A DNA stretch of 14,369 nucleotides, taken from NCBI GenBank assembly GCA_943357275.1, contig CALRGL010000018.1:1-14369 (forward strand), given 5' to 3'. The translations under genes were made by a program, and so were the position numbers. The stretch comes from Candidatus Uhrbacteria bacterium RIFOXYB12_FULL_58_10 (GTDB taxonomy: Bacteria > Patescibacteriota > Patescibacteriia > UBA9934 > GWF2-40-263). The notes below the pieces were generated by a model. It saw only the letters and a list, made by a program, of their open reading frames with translations. It had not been told where the DNA came from and did not search any database. Shown piece by piece: positions 8,963 through 14,190 of this stretch (position 1 is its first letter; every line of letters begins with the position of its first letter).

Positions 8963-8991
8963 AGAATAGCAGGTTTTTATGAAAAAATCAA
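8963..8991 (-). promoter_or_regulatory. Sigma-70-type promoter for the small membrane protein gene
   Basis: TTGATT (8991-8986), a 17-base spacer and TATTCT (8968-8963) preceded by TGC form a minus-35/extended minus-10 pair. Transcription would begin near 8956, giving a leader of about 24 bases that contains the Shine-Dalgarno site. Confidence 0.55.
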
Positions 8992-9001
8992 TGGATCCAC
9001 A

Positions 9002-9013
9002 AGGAGATCTCCT
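9002..9013. repeat. 12-bp perfect palindrome, possible operator
   Basis: AGGAGATCTCCT reads the same on both strands. It sits about 10 bases upstream of the minus-35 box of the small membrane protein promoter, where a dimeric regulator could bind. A single short palindrome can occur by chance. Confidence 0.3.
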
Positions 9014-9047
9014 CCTAAACGTCGTTCTTGACTGATAGAGATTTTAT

Positions 9048-9866
9048 TTAGTCCGCATTTGATAATCCATCAAAGTAGGCATCTGCGGATTCACCTGTTC
9101 CGCGAATCTGATTGAATTCCTCTACGAAAAAAAATCCGATTGTTCCTTTTTCTGTTTCAACACCACACAGATGAATATCATCACAACCAATCAGTGAAAC
9201 AACCTCTCCTTTTTTCAGGATGAACGGTGCCGAGGTGCCAGATGTCAATGTTAAATCCTTCAACATCGTCACAGGATACGTTGGCTCTATCCGCTCATAA
9301 AAATCTTTTGGAACATGAACAAACTTATCCTGATCGAGTTTATACGTATCACGGTAAAACCAAGTATCGAGAATATGTGCACGCACTGTTGTTATGAGCG
9401 TTCCTTTTCCATCAATGACCATTTGTTGATACAACCCTTCAACCGTTCCAAGCGTTTTGATGGTTGTTCCGTCATACGCATAAAACACGGTCGTTGGATC
9501 TCCACTTGGTCCCATATCACTGACCGCAATCTCATACGTATTGTCTGGCGTAAACAGGTCTACGATGCCAAAAAAACCAACGGGATTATAACCCGGAACG
9601 TTTACGCTTGTTCCATTGATCGACAAGATCATAAGCGAGGAACTTGAAATGGGAGCCGGTTTCGAATACGTAATGAAGTCAGCAATCCTATCTGCATTCA
9701 AATCCACCTGAGCGGAACCAATCACTACTGGCTGATCAACGATTCCCAAAGGCAGTTCTGTTGTTTCCTTTTCAAAAGAAGTAACACCAAAAAACATCCA
9801 ACCGGCTGTTGAAATAACAACTCCGATCACAAAACCTAGCACACTGTTGCGCGTAGAATGAGTCAT
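9048..9866 (-). CDS. Exported FG-GAP/VCBS-like protein with SH3-like C-terminus
   Basis: The 272-residue protein begins with a likely signal anchor (helix at about 8-27). The exported part contains a calcium-loop-like DLNADRIADF segment at about 55-64, similar to the Asp-rich loops of FG-GAP/VCBS blades, and a second blade-like region (about 100-135, EIAVSDMG then VFYAYDG). A small beta domain at the C-terminus (about 210-260, FILKKGEVVSLIGC to GTIGFFFVEEF) resembles an SH3b fold and has two Cys residues that could form a disulfide. No catalytic motif is visible. It starts five bases after the stop of the membrane flavin oxidoreductase gene and is probably the last gene of that unit. It may be a surface accessory or partner of the redox chain, but this is inference from position. 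Confidence 0.8.
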   Translation of the reverse strand: MTHSTRNSVLGFVIGVVISTAGWMFFGVTSFEKETTELPLGIVDQPVVIGSAQVDLNADRIADFITYSKPAPISSSSLMILSINGTSVNVPGYNPVGFFGIVDLFTPDNTYEIAVSDMGPSGDPTTVFYAYDGTTIKTLGTVEGLYQQMVIDGKGTLITTVRAHILDTWFYRDTYKLDQDKFVHVPKDFYERIEPTYPVTMLKDLTLTSGTSAPFILKKGEVVSLIGCDDIHLCGVETEKGTIGFFFVEEFNQIRGTGESADAYFDGLSNAD

Positions 9867-9871
9867 ATCGT

Positions 9872-11407
9872 TTAAGCAAACCCTGGGAAAAAGTCTGTTT
9901 TAATGTGATCTTTTGGAACATGCATGTCTGCCAAGATCTTTTCAAAGACCACAACCATCATGTGTGGACCTGACAGATAGAATAGACGATCTTGATAGTC
10001 AGGAATTTCGTTTTTGATGAACGCTTCATCGATAAATCCAGCATGCATCTCTGGTCCAGAAATGACCTGTCCAGGGTCTGTCACAAAGTAGTGAGTCTTG
10101 ATCCCCAGTGTTTCTTTTGCCTCATCAAACACCTCTTTGTACGCAATATCATCCACAGTTCTGTTTGAATAGAGGTGGATAATATCTCGTTTTTCATGTG
10201 TATCCACACAGTGTTTAATCATGCTTCGAAACGGCGTGACACCGATACCACCAGCAATGAAGACAATTTTTTGATCGATCATTTTTGGAAGAACAAATTC
10301 GCCTGCACGTTGAGAAGCAACCACCGTATCACCAATGTTCAAATAGCGTAATTTGTTTTTTAAGGTACTTGGTTCAGGATAAAACTTCACTCCTAGCTTC
10401 AATTCTTTTTCTGTTGGAGATGAAGCAACGGTAAAGTAACGACGATTCCCTCGATCGTCAGGACTTGTGTGGCCAATCGTAAATTCTAAATACTGACCAG
10501 GAAGAAAAGGACAGTGTTTGTCACTAGAAAAACGGAACTCATACGTATCTTTGGCAACCAAACGCTTTTCTTGAAGAGTCAAGCATAACTTTTCCTTTGG
10601 ACTCACCAAATACGAAAAAAGATTCCCGATCACGAGCGCTAATTCAGGAGTCAGATAAACAGAACCCAGGTGAATGTTTGGTAAGAAAAGAAATCCAACA
10701 ATGGATCCATAAATGATACGCATCATTCTTGTTGGCGGAGTTGTGAGCGGTTCGGTCAGCATGAAAGCCGCAAGAAATAAAATGGGAGATTGGAAAAGCG
10801 TACGCATGAGCAACGTCCACATAGATCCTGATCCTGTCTTGAGAAGTCCAAACAACAGTGTCACAAGGACAGCTGAAAGAAGAAAACTTAGGACAAGATC
10901 CATGCGCTTGATCTTGCGTGCAATAAGAAATCCAGCTATGACAACAAATGGTGCCATGTACAAATTTCCCACCCACCAACTCAGTGACTGTCCAAGCGTG
11001 AATACCGTTACAACAGATGCAATCGCAACTGGATTAAACAGATGCTTTTTTTGAATGGCAAAAAGAAACTTTGAAGCCATTGTAAGAGCCGCAATCCAAC
11101 AGACAAACCAAAAATAGGACATCGAATCAATCGATGTTGCAGGAGTCACAACCAAAATAAGAATCAACGCTGAAATGTAAACGGATTCCGTATTTGTAGG
11201 AACATCAAAGGCCCAAGTGAATAATCGATTGGTAAAATAGGAAATACTCAAAATTGGAATCGCTGACATCAAAAATTCCACGAGTGTAAACGGCACTTTG
11301 TGAAACAACGCAAGTGGAATCGTCAGGACAACTAAACACAACAAAAGAGAGGCAACCAGACGATACATCGTAATTTTATTGAGAAATTGATCAATACGTG
11401 CGAGCAT
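9872..11407 (-). CDS. NqrB/RnfD-like membrane protein fused to a ferredoxin-reductase-type FAD/NAD(P) domain
   Basis: The N-terminal half (about 14-268) is polytopic, with roughly nine hydrophobic segments, and carries signatures of the NqrB/RnfD family: the starting pattern RIDQFLNKITMYR, KHLFNP at 121-126 and LTEPLTTP at 218-225. The C-terminal half (about 272-511) is a complete ferredoxin-NADP-reductase module with the FAD motif RRYFTVAS at 322-329, the nicotinamide-binding GGIGVTP at 386-392 and a YLSGP motif near 477. I see no 2Fe-2S domain and no DGAT-like flavinylation site of classical RnfD/NqrB. The predicted role is to take electrons from NAD(P)H and pass them through the membrane to the external flavin protein encoded upstream. 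The start at 11407 overlaps apbE by 17 bases and an ATG at 11437 is possible. Confidence 0.9.
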   Translation of the reverse strand: MLARIDQFLNKITMYRLVASLLLCLVVLTIPLALFHKVPFTLVEFLMSAIPILSISYFTNRLFTWAFDVPTNTESVYISALILILVVTPATSIDSMSYFWFVCWIAALTMASKFLFAIQKKHLFNPVAIASVVTVFTLGQSLSWWVGNLYMAPFVVIAGFLIARKIKRMDLVLSFLLSAVLVTLLFGLLKTGSGSMWTLLMRTLFQSPILFLAAFMLTEPLTTPPTRMMRIIYGSIVGFLFLPNIHLGSVYLTPELALVIGNLFSYLVSPKEKLCLTLQEKRLVAKDTYEFRFSSDKHCPFLPGQYLEFTIGHTSPDDRGNRRYFTVASSPTEKELKLGVKFYPEPSTLKNKLRYLNIGDTVVASQRAGEFVLPKMIDQKIVFIAGGIGVTPFRSMIKHCVDTHEKRDIIHLYSNRTVDDIAYKEVFDEAKETLGIKTHYFVTDPGQVISGPEMHAGFIDEAFIKNEIPDYQDRLFYLSGPHMMVVVFEKILADMHVPKDHIKTDFFPGFA

Positions 11408-12158
11408 AGGATGCAGATGTATAGTTTGTAAAACCACTTGTCATGGTTGCAATGCCGTTAGCATCGATAAGATAACCTTCAAAATCAGGCAAACGTTCAA
11501 TAAAATGGATTCCTTCTTTACCCATAGCGTAAGCTGCTGTTGCAAATCGATCTGCTTCGTAGACGTTTGGACCAATCACTGTAAGACTGACAATTTCATG
11601 CATCTTCTCATAATGGTCGAGTGGATTGTAAATGTGATCACCGCGTACGTAAGATCCCGAAGTTGCGATACCCTCTTGTGAGAGATACACCGTTTTTACA
11701 GACTCTTGAAGCGTATTAAACGGATTTTGAATTCCCACGCTCCATTTGTTTCCCTCAAAATTCTTCCCAGAAAATTGCATATCACCAGCAATGTGTACAA
11801 AGAAATTCTGTAGTCCTCTTGACCGAAGTAATTGAGCTCCATGGTCAATTGCCCATCCCTTCACGAGTCCAGACGGATCATAAGAACCATCTGGTTTTTT
11901 GATATCAAAATATCCTTGTGTGATCTGTTTTGTTTCTTCAGCAAGGGCAAACACTGTTTTCATCTCTTCACTTGCCTCTTCAAGCAATAGTTCTCCACGA
12001 TTGATTCGACTGATTTCGCTCGTCGATTTATAAACAGAAAATGTTTCATCGATGTGAACAAAATAAGCAAAGACTTCATCAAACATCTCTTTGGTCACAT
12101 GAGCATCAACAACCTCAAGAATAACTGGCATCCCCATGATTATTCTTGTTTCTTGCAT
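11391..12158 (-). CDS. apbE: FAD:protein FMN transferase (ApbE)
   Basis: ApbE attaches FMN from FAD to a Thr or Ser of a target protein. The 255 residues cover the family from the MGMPV motif at 8-12 to the end. DPSGLVKGWA is at 94-103, the flavin-site HIAGDMQFSG at 122-131 (AGD where many family members have GGD), TSGSY at 166-170 with HIYNP at 175-179, and the magnesium-site EADRFATAAYAMG at 201-213. No signal peptide or lipobox is present, unlike many bacterial ApbE lipoproteins, so this enzyme appears cytoplasmic. It begins four bases after the stop of the FMN-binding protein gene, which carries the likely target motif, and overlaps the next membrane flavin oxidoreductase gene. A target, a modifying enzyme and an electron donor are therefore encoded together. 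Confidence 0.95.
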   Translation of the reverse strand: MQETRIIMGMPVILEVVDAHVTKEMFDEVFAYFVHIDETFSVYKSTSEISRINRGELLLEEASEEMKTVFALAEETKQITQGYFDIKKPDGSYDPSGLVKGWAIDHGAQLLRSRGLQNFFVHIAGDMQFSGKNFEGNKWSVGIQNPFNTLQESVKTVYLSQEGIATSGSYVRGDHIYNPLDHYEKMHEIVSLTVIGPNVYEADRFATAAYAMGKEGIHFIERLPDFEGYLIDANGIATMTSGFTNYTSASYARTY

Positions 12159-12162
12159 ACCA

Positions 12163-12696
12163 CTACATCATGCATTTCAAAAGCGCTGATCCAAGCGATT
12201 GCTTAAAGGCAGCGCTTGTATAAGAAGCTCCTGAAACAGCATCGACCTTTTCACTTTGAACAGAGATGGCTTCTTGTCGCAAAATCGGCATGGCCATGGT
12301 GCTGATTCGAATAGAATTTTCTCGATCATTTGGATAACTCAAAAACACCACGTCAGAAAGCTTACCGTCAGTAATAACAGCTTTTACCTGAACAATGCCA
12401 TAGGTTGCATCAACGGCATCACCAACATACGTTCCGTCGCGATACTTCCCTTGTGGCATCATGGGAGTTGGAGACACAACGGGAGTTGGAGATACAACAG
12501 GTGTTGGAATGGAGGTAGTTGTTTTTAACTTTTGAGCTGGAATAACGGGCGTGGGGATAGCTTCTAACGTATCTACGTCAGGAAGCGTCGAAACAAATAT
12601 ATTTTCTGTTGAACGTGTATTGCGCTGAAAAACAACAGCAATAACAAAACCAGCAACAAATAGAACCGGAACGAGAATCTTTTTAAGAGAAGTCAT
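12163..12696 (-). CDS. Membrane-anchored FMN-binding domain protein (RnfG/NqrC-like)
   Basis: The protein has 177 residues from the ATG at 12696: a signal-anchor helix at about 7-23, a Pro/Thr/Val linker (about 47-82) with tandem TPVVSP units, and an FMN-binding domain (PF04205-like) at about 84-177. That domain has the usual KYRDGTYVGDA start and ends with VSGASYTS at 154-161, a form of the SGATxT flavinylation motif, so T160 is the likely FMN attachment point. It should carry electrons outside the membrane. The open frame continues upstream to 12867, but that part runs through the promoter, a terminator hairpin and tRNA-derived sequence, so I reject it. The promoter lies ten bases before the ATG, which implies a leaderless or nearly leaderless message. 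It heads the flavin gene unit. Confidence 0.9.
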   Translation of the reverse strand: MTSLKKILVPVLFVAGFVIAVVFQRNTRSTENIFVSTLPDVDTLEAIPTPVIPAQKLKTTTSIPTPVVSPTPVVSPTPMMPQGKYRDGTYVGDAVDATYGIVQVKAVITDGKLSDVVFLSYPNDRENSIRISTMAMPILRQEAISVQSEKVDAVSGASYTSAAFKQSLGSALLKCMM

Positions 12697-12706
12697 AAGT
12701 AGCCTA

Positions 12707-12715
12707 ATTATAACA
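12707..12715 (-). promoter_or_regulatory. Extended minus-10 promoter of the flavin electron-transfer unit
   Basis: TGTTATAAT on the - strand is a perfect minus-10 box with the TG extension. No good minus-35 is seen. The box ends ten bases before the ATG at 12696, so transcription should begin within a few bases of the start codon. Confidence 0.65.
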
Positions 12716-12733
12716 CGAGATAAATAAGGAAAT

Positions 12734-12788
12734 AAACAAAAACACCCCAGCGTACTGGGATGTTTTTGTCTGGCGGAGAGGGAGGGAT
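12734..12788. repeat. 55-bp direct repeat, left copy (terminator plus tRNA-Ser 3' end)
   Basis: This segment matches 12924-12978 at all but one base (12770), 190 bases away. It carries a terminator hairpin and the last 18 bases of a tRNA-Ser gene including CCA, but no tRNA follows. It is either the remnant of a duplicated tRNA-Ser gene or an attachment-site-like duplication of a tRNA 3' end. Confidence 0.85.
12737..12768. terminator. Bidirectional intrinsic terminator, left copy
   Basis: A 14-bp stem with one mismatch closes a CGTA loop. The outer part is A5 on one side and T5 on the other, so it can end transcription from either direction. It separates the flavin unit promoter from the tRNA island. 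Confidence 0.75.
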
Positions 12789-12914
12789 GAACGTCGGCTA
12801 TCGCCTCCCAATAGGGGCTTCCGCCCCTCTTGCGGTCGGGCTCGCGCCGACCCATCACCCTCAGCATGTAAGAAAGGTTCCCTTTCTTACCATCTATCCG
12901 TTCGAATCCCCTCT
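12777..12914. repeat. Rod-like palindromic segment between the two 55-bp repeats
   Basis: The ends are imperfect inverted repeats: GGGATGAACG at 12784-12793 pairs with CGTTCGAATCCC at 12899-12910 around a two-base bulge. Inside are three clean hairpins: GGGGC/GCCCC (about 12815-12828), GGTCGG/CCGACC (about 12833-12851) and GTAAGAAAGG/CCTTTCTTAC (12868-12890). The left end is tRNA-Ser sequence, and AACGTCGGC at 12791 also matches the variable arm of tRNA-Ser(GCT). No gene is supported here. It could be a decayed tRNA-Ser copy or a palindromic element of the same general build as the others in this island. Confidence 0.5.
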
Positions 12915-12923
12915 TTTTGATTC

Positions 12924-12978
12924 AAACAAAAACACCCCAGCGTACTGGGATGTTTTTGTTTGGCGGAGAGGGAGGGAT
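12924..12978. repeat. 55-bp direct repeat, right copy (terminator plus 3' end of tRNA-Ser(GCT))
   Basis: This is the partner of 12734-12788. The right copy is continuous with the intact tRNA-Ser(GCT), so it is the likely parent copy. Confidence 0.85.
12927..12958. terminator. Bidirectional intrinsic terminator after tRNA-Ser(GCT)
   Basis: This is the same 14-bp, CGTA-loop hairpin with A/T-rich outer ends as at 12737. It begins two bases past the CCA end of tRNA-Ser(GCT) on the - strand and should end the tRNA transcript. Confidence 0.8.
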
Positions 12979-13055
12979 TCGAACCCTCGCGCCGATTTTA
13001 ACGTCGGCCTACAGGTTTAGCAAACCCGCCCCTTCAGCCTCTTGGGTACCTCTCC
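12961..13055 (-). tRNA. tRNA-Ser(GCT)
   Basis: The - strand folds into a class II tRNA. The acceptor stem is GGAGAGG/CCTCTCC, the anticodon stem CGGGT/ACCTG holds loop TTGCTAA with anticodon GCT (complement at 13019-13021), a long variable arm is present and the T arm is GAGGGTTCGAATCCCTC. CCA is encoded. It reads AGC and AGU serine codons. A structured 128-bp element ends one base before its 5' end and a terminator follows its 3' end. Confidence 0.97.
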
Positions 13056-13056
13056 A

Positions 13057-13184
13057 ATAATTCGTTCAAAATTGGTCAGCTACTTGGGCTTCGGTTGGAA
13101 ACCACCTTCACCGACCAACAGGGTCGGCTTGGTGGCTTTCCGCCCTCCAGCCCGGCGTATCTGACGCAATTTTGAACGAATTAT
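13057..13184 (-). ncRNA. tRNA-upstream structured element, copy 1
   Basis: The element is 128 bp with an 18-bp perfect outer stem (13057-13074 with 13167-13184). Read on the - strand toward the tRNA, it continues GTCAG, ATACGC, helix GGGCT/AGCCC, GGAGGG, helix GGAAA-g-CCACC/GGTGG-TTTCC, apical hairpin CCGACC/GGTCGG, then ACCGA, AAGTAG and CTGAC. Two other copies keep the unpaired motifs ATACGC, GGAGGG, ACCGA and AAGTAG while the helices change in pairs. It lies between the two tRNA-Ser genes, one base before the mature 5' end of tRNA-Ser(GCT). I know no RNA family with this set of motifs. It could be a leader RNA made with the tRNA or a palindromic mobile repeat. Confidence 0.75.
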
Positions 13185-13205
13185 CTATTCAGGGAAATTT
13201 TTATC

Positions 13206-13293
13206 TGGCGGAGAGGGAGGGATTCGAACCCTCGAGGGCTTTCACCCTGACGGTTTTCAAGACCGTTGCCATCGACCACTCGGCCACCTCTCC
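13206..13293 (-). tRNA. tRNA-Ser(TGA)
   Basis: The - strand folds into a class II tRNA with acceptor GGAGAGG/CCTCTCC, anticodon stem ACGGT/ACCGT, loop CTTGAAA with anticodon TGA (complement at 13257-13259), a long variable arm and encoded CCA. It reads UCN codons, chiefly UCA. The acceptor and T arms match those of the neighbouring tRNA-Ser(GCT). The spacing to that tRNA (150 bases, filled by element copy 1) suggests that both are in one transcript. Confidence 0.97.
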
Positions 13294-13294
13294 A

Positions 13295-13421
13295 ATAATT
13301 CGCCTAAAATTGGTCAGCTACTTGCTCTTCGGTTGGAAACTTGTTCGCCGACCAATGCGGTCGACTCACAAGCTTTCCGCCCTCCAGAGCTGCGTATCTG
13401 GCGCAATTTTAGGCGAATTAT
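13295..13421 (-). ncRNA. tRNA-upstream structured element, copy 2
   Basis: The element is 127 bp with an 18-bp perfect outer stem (13295-13312 with 13404-13421), ending one base before the 5' end of tRNA-Ser(TGA). Compared with copy 1, the outer stem changes GTTC/GAAC to GCCT/AGGC, the second helix changes GGGCT/AGCCC to GCTCT/AGAGC and the long helix changes CCACC/GGTGG to CTTGT/ACAAG, all still paired. ATACGC, GGAGGG, ACCGA and AAGTAG are unchanged. One pair in GCCAG/CTGAC is lost. A TATAAT on the - strand (13422-13417) overlaps the outer edge of the stem and could be a promoter, starting RNA near the constant AAAATTG. Confidence 0.75.
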
Positions 13422-13454
13422 ATATTTGGGAATGAAAGAACGAATAACAGCGGT

Positions 13455-13469
13455 AGGATACTTTATCCT
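13455..13469. repeat. Short inverted repeat in the divergent intergenic region
   Basis: AGGATA and TATCCT flank a three-base centre between element copy 2 and the promoter of the two-helix membrane protein gene. It may be an operator. The rest of 13422-13509 holds only that promoter and the possible - strand promoter of the tRNA-Ser genes. Confidence 0.25.
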
Positions 13470-13491
13470 CATCCAATAATCAAGTGCGTTG

Positions 13492-13500
13492 TGTTACAAT
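13492..13500 (+). promoter_or_regulatory. Extended minus-10 promoter of the two-helix membrane protein gene
   Basis: TGTTACAAT is one base from an ideal extended minus-10 box. It ends nine bases before the ATG at 13510, the same geometry as the flavin unit promoter. No clear minus-35 is present. Confidence 0.55.
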
Positions 13501-13509
13501 GGGGATAGT

Positions 13510-14025
13510 ATGGAAAATGAGGAAATCTTTTCAGAACAGGACATTGCTGAGCTTGGCCACCCTATTTTGGATTGGGAAGTTGACGAATATCCACAGCATG
13601 AACGTTCACGCACCTGGTACATCATTGCCTCGGTTATTGGTGTCTCTCTCATTGTTTATTCCATCGCCACAGCCAACTTCCTTTTTGCTGTCATTATCTT
13701 AATGATCGGGGTTATTACTCTTCTCAATACCTTTAAAACCCCTGAAAAAGTCGGGGTCATGATCACAACGTCTGGAATCATCGTGTCAGACTTGTTCTAC
13801 GACTACAAATCCATCCGAGACTTTTCCATTGTCCACGAACCACCAGATGTCTCTCTTCTTTATCTAGATTTTCACTCCAGCCTCCATCCTCTCATGTCCG
13901 TCCCCCTAGAAGACATGGACCCAAACCTAGTCCGCGACGCCCTCATCCCGTTTGTCCTAGAAAACTTCCACCGAGACGAAGAAACCTTGACAGACCTCAT
14001 GAAGAGACTGTATAAATTGGGCTAG
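13510..14025 (+). CDS. Conserved-type two-helix membrane protein with a PH-like cytoplasmic domain
   Basis: The protein has 171 residues from the ATG at 13510: an acidic N-terminal segment (about 1-35, with GHPILDWEVDEYPQHERS), two adjacent membrane helices (about 40-57 and 60-77) forming a hairpin, and a soluble C-terminal domain (about 80-171) with alternating strands that resembles bacterial PH-like domains, ending in a helix. No catalytic residues stand out. The function is unknown. An in-frame ATG at 13489 would place the promoter box inside the gene, so I prefer 13510. Codon use shifts to more C-ending codons near the 3' end. A 132-bp palindromic element begins two bases after the stop and may act as the terminator. 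Confidence 0.85.
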   Translation: MENEEIFSEQDIAELGHPILDWEVDEYPQHERSRTWYIIASVIGVSLIVYSIATANFLFAVIILMIGVITLLNTFKTPEKVGVMITTSGIIVSDLFYDYKSIRDFSIVHEPPDVSLLYLDFHSSLHPLMSVPLEDMDPNLVRDALIPFVLENFHRDEETLTDLMKRLYKLG

Positions 14026-14027
14026 AA

Positions 14028-14159
14028 TTGAGACTTCTGAAAAACGGCGACCTTTCATTTCACGGGCGCCCGTTGACCTCACTCAAGGTAGGTTCCCCTA
14101 CCTTTCCTGAGACTCAACAGCCCGTTCAACGAAATCTCACCATTTTTCAGAAGTCTCAA
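14028..14159 (+). repeat. 132-bp rod-like palindrome with terminator-type ends
   Basis: A perfect 17-bp outer inverted repeat (14028-14044 with 14143-14159) ends in A5 and T5 at its inner side. Nested inside are paired blocks TTTC/GAAA, CGGGC/GCCCG, GTTG/CAAC, CTCA/TGAG and an apical AAGGTAGG/CCTACCTT hairpin with a TTCC loop, so the whole unit folds into one rod. It lacks the ATACGC, GGAGGG, ACCGA and AAGTAG motifs of the tRNA-upstream elements but has nearly the same length and build. It follows the stop of the membrane protein gene by two bases and could stop transcription in either direction. Confidence 0.7.
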
Positions 14160-14190
14160 ATAGTGTTCCCGCGGTATTTTTCCCAACGTA

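Noticed and set aside
8615..9031. 138-residue + strand open frame
   Set aside because: It is antisense to the small membrane protein gene, its promoter and its Shine-Dalgarno site, and shows no domain or membrane pattern.
12697..12867. N-terminal extension of the FMN-binding protein to 12867
   Set aside because: It would be read through the promoter, a terminator hairpin and a tRNA remnant, and the signal anchor starts naturally at the ATG at 12696.
13057..13421. T-box, hammerhead or HDV-like ribozyme in the tRNA-upstream elements
   Set aside because: No T-box sequence or specifier loop, no CUGAUGA/GAAA hammerhead core and no HDV-type pseudoknot were found. The gene downstream is a tRNA, not a synthetase.
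12760..13435. Open frames on the + strand at 12760-13020 and 13172-13435, with peptides such as RDSNPRA and EGFEPSRA
   Set aside because: They are the antisense of the tRNA-Ser genes and elements. Such peptides are a well-known false product of tRNA-Ser antisense translation.
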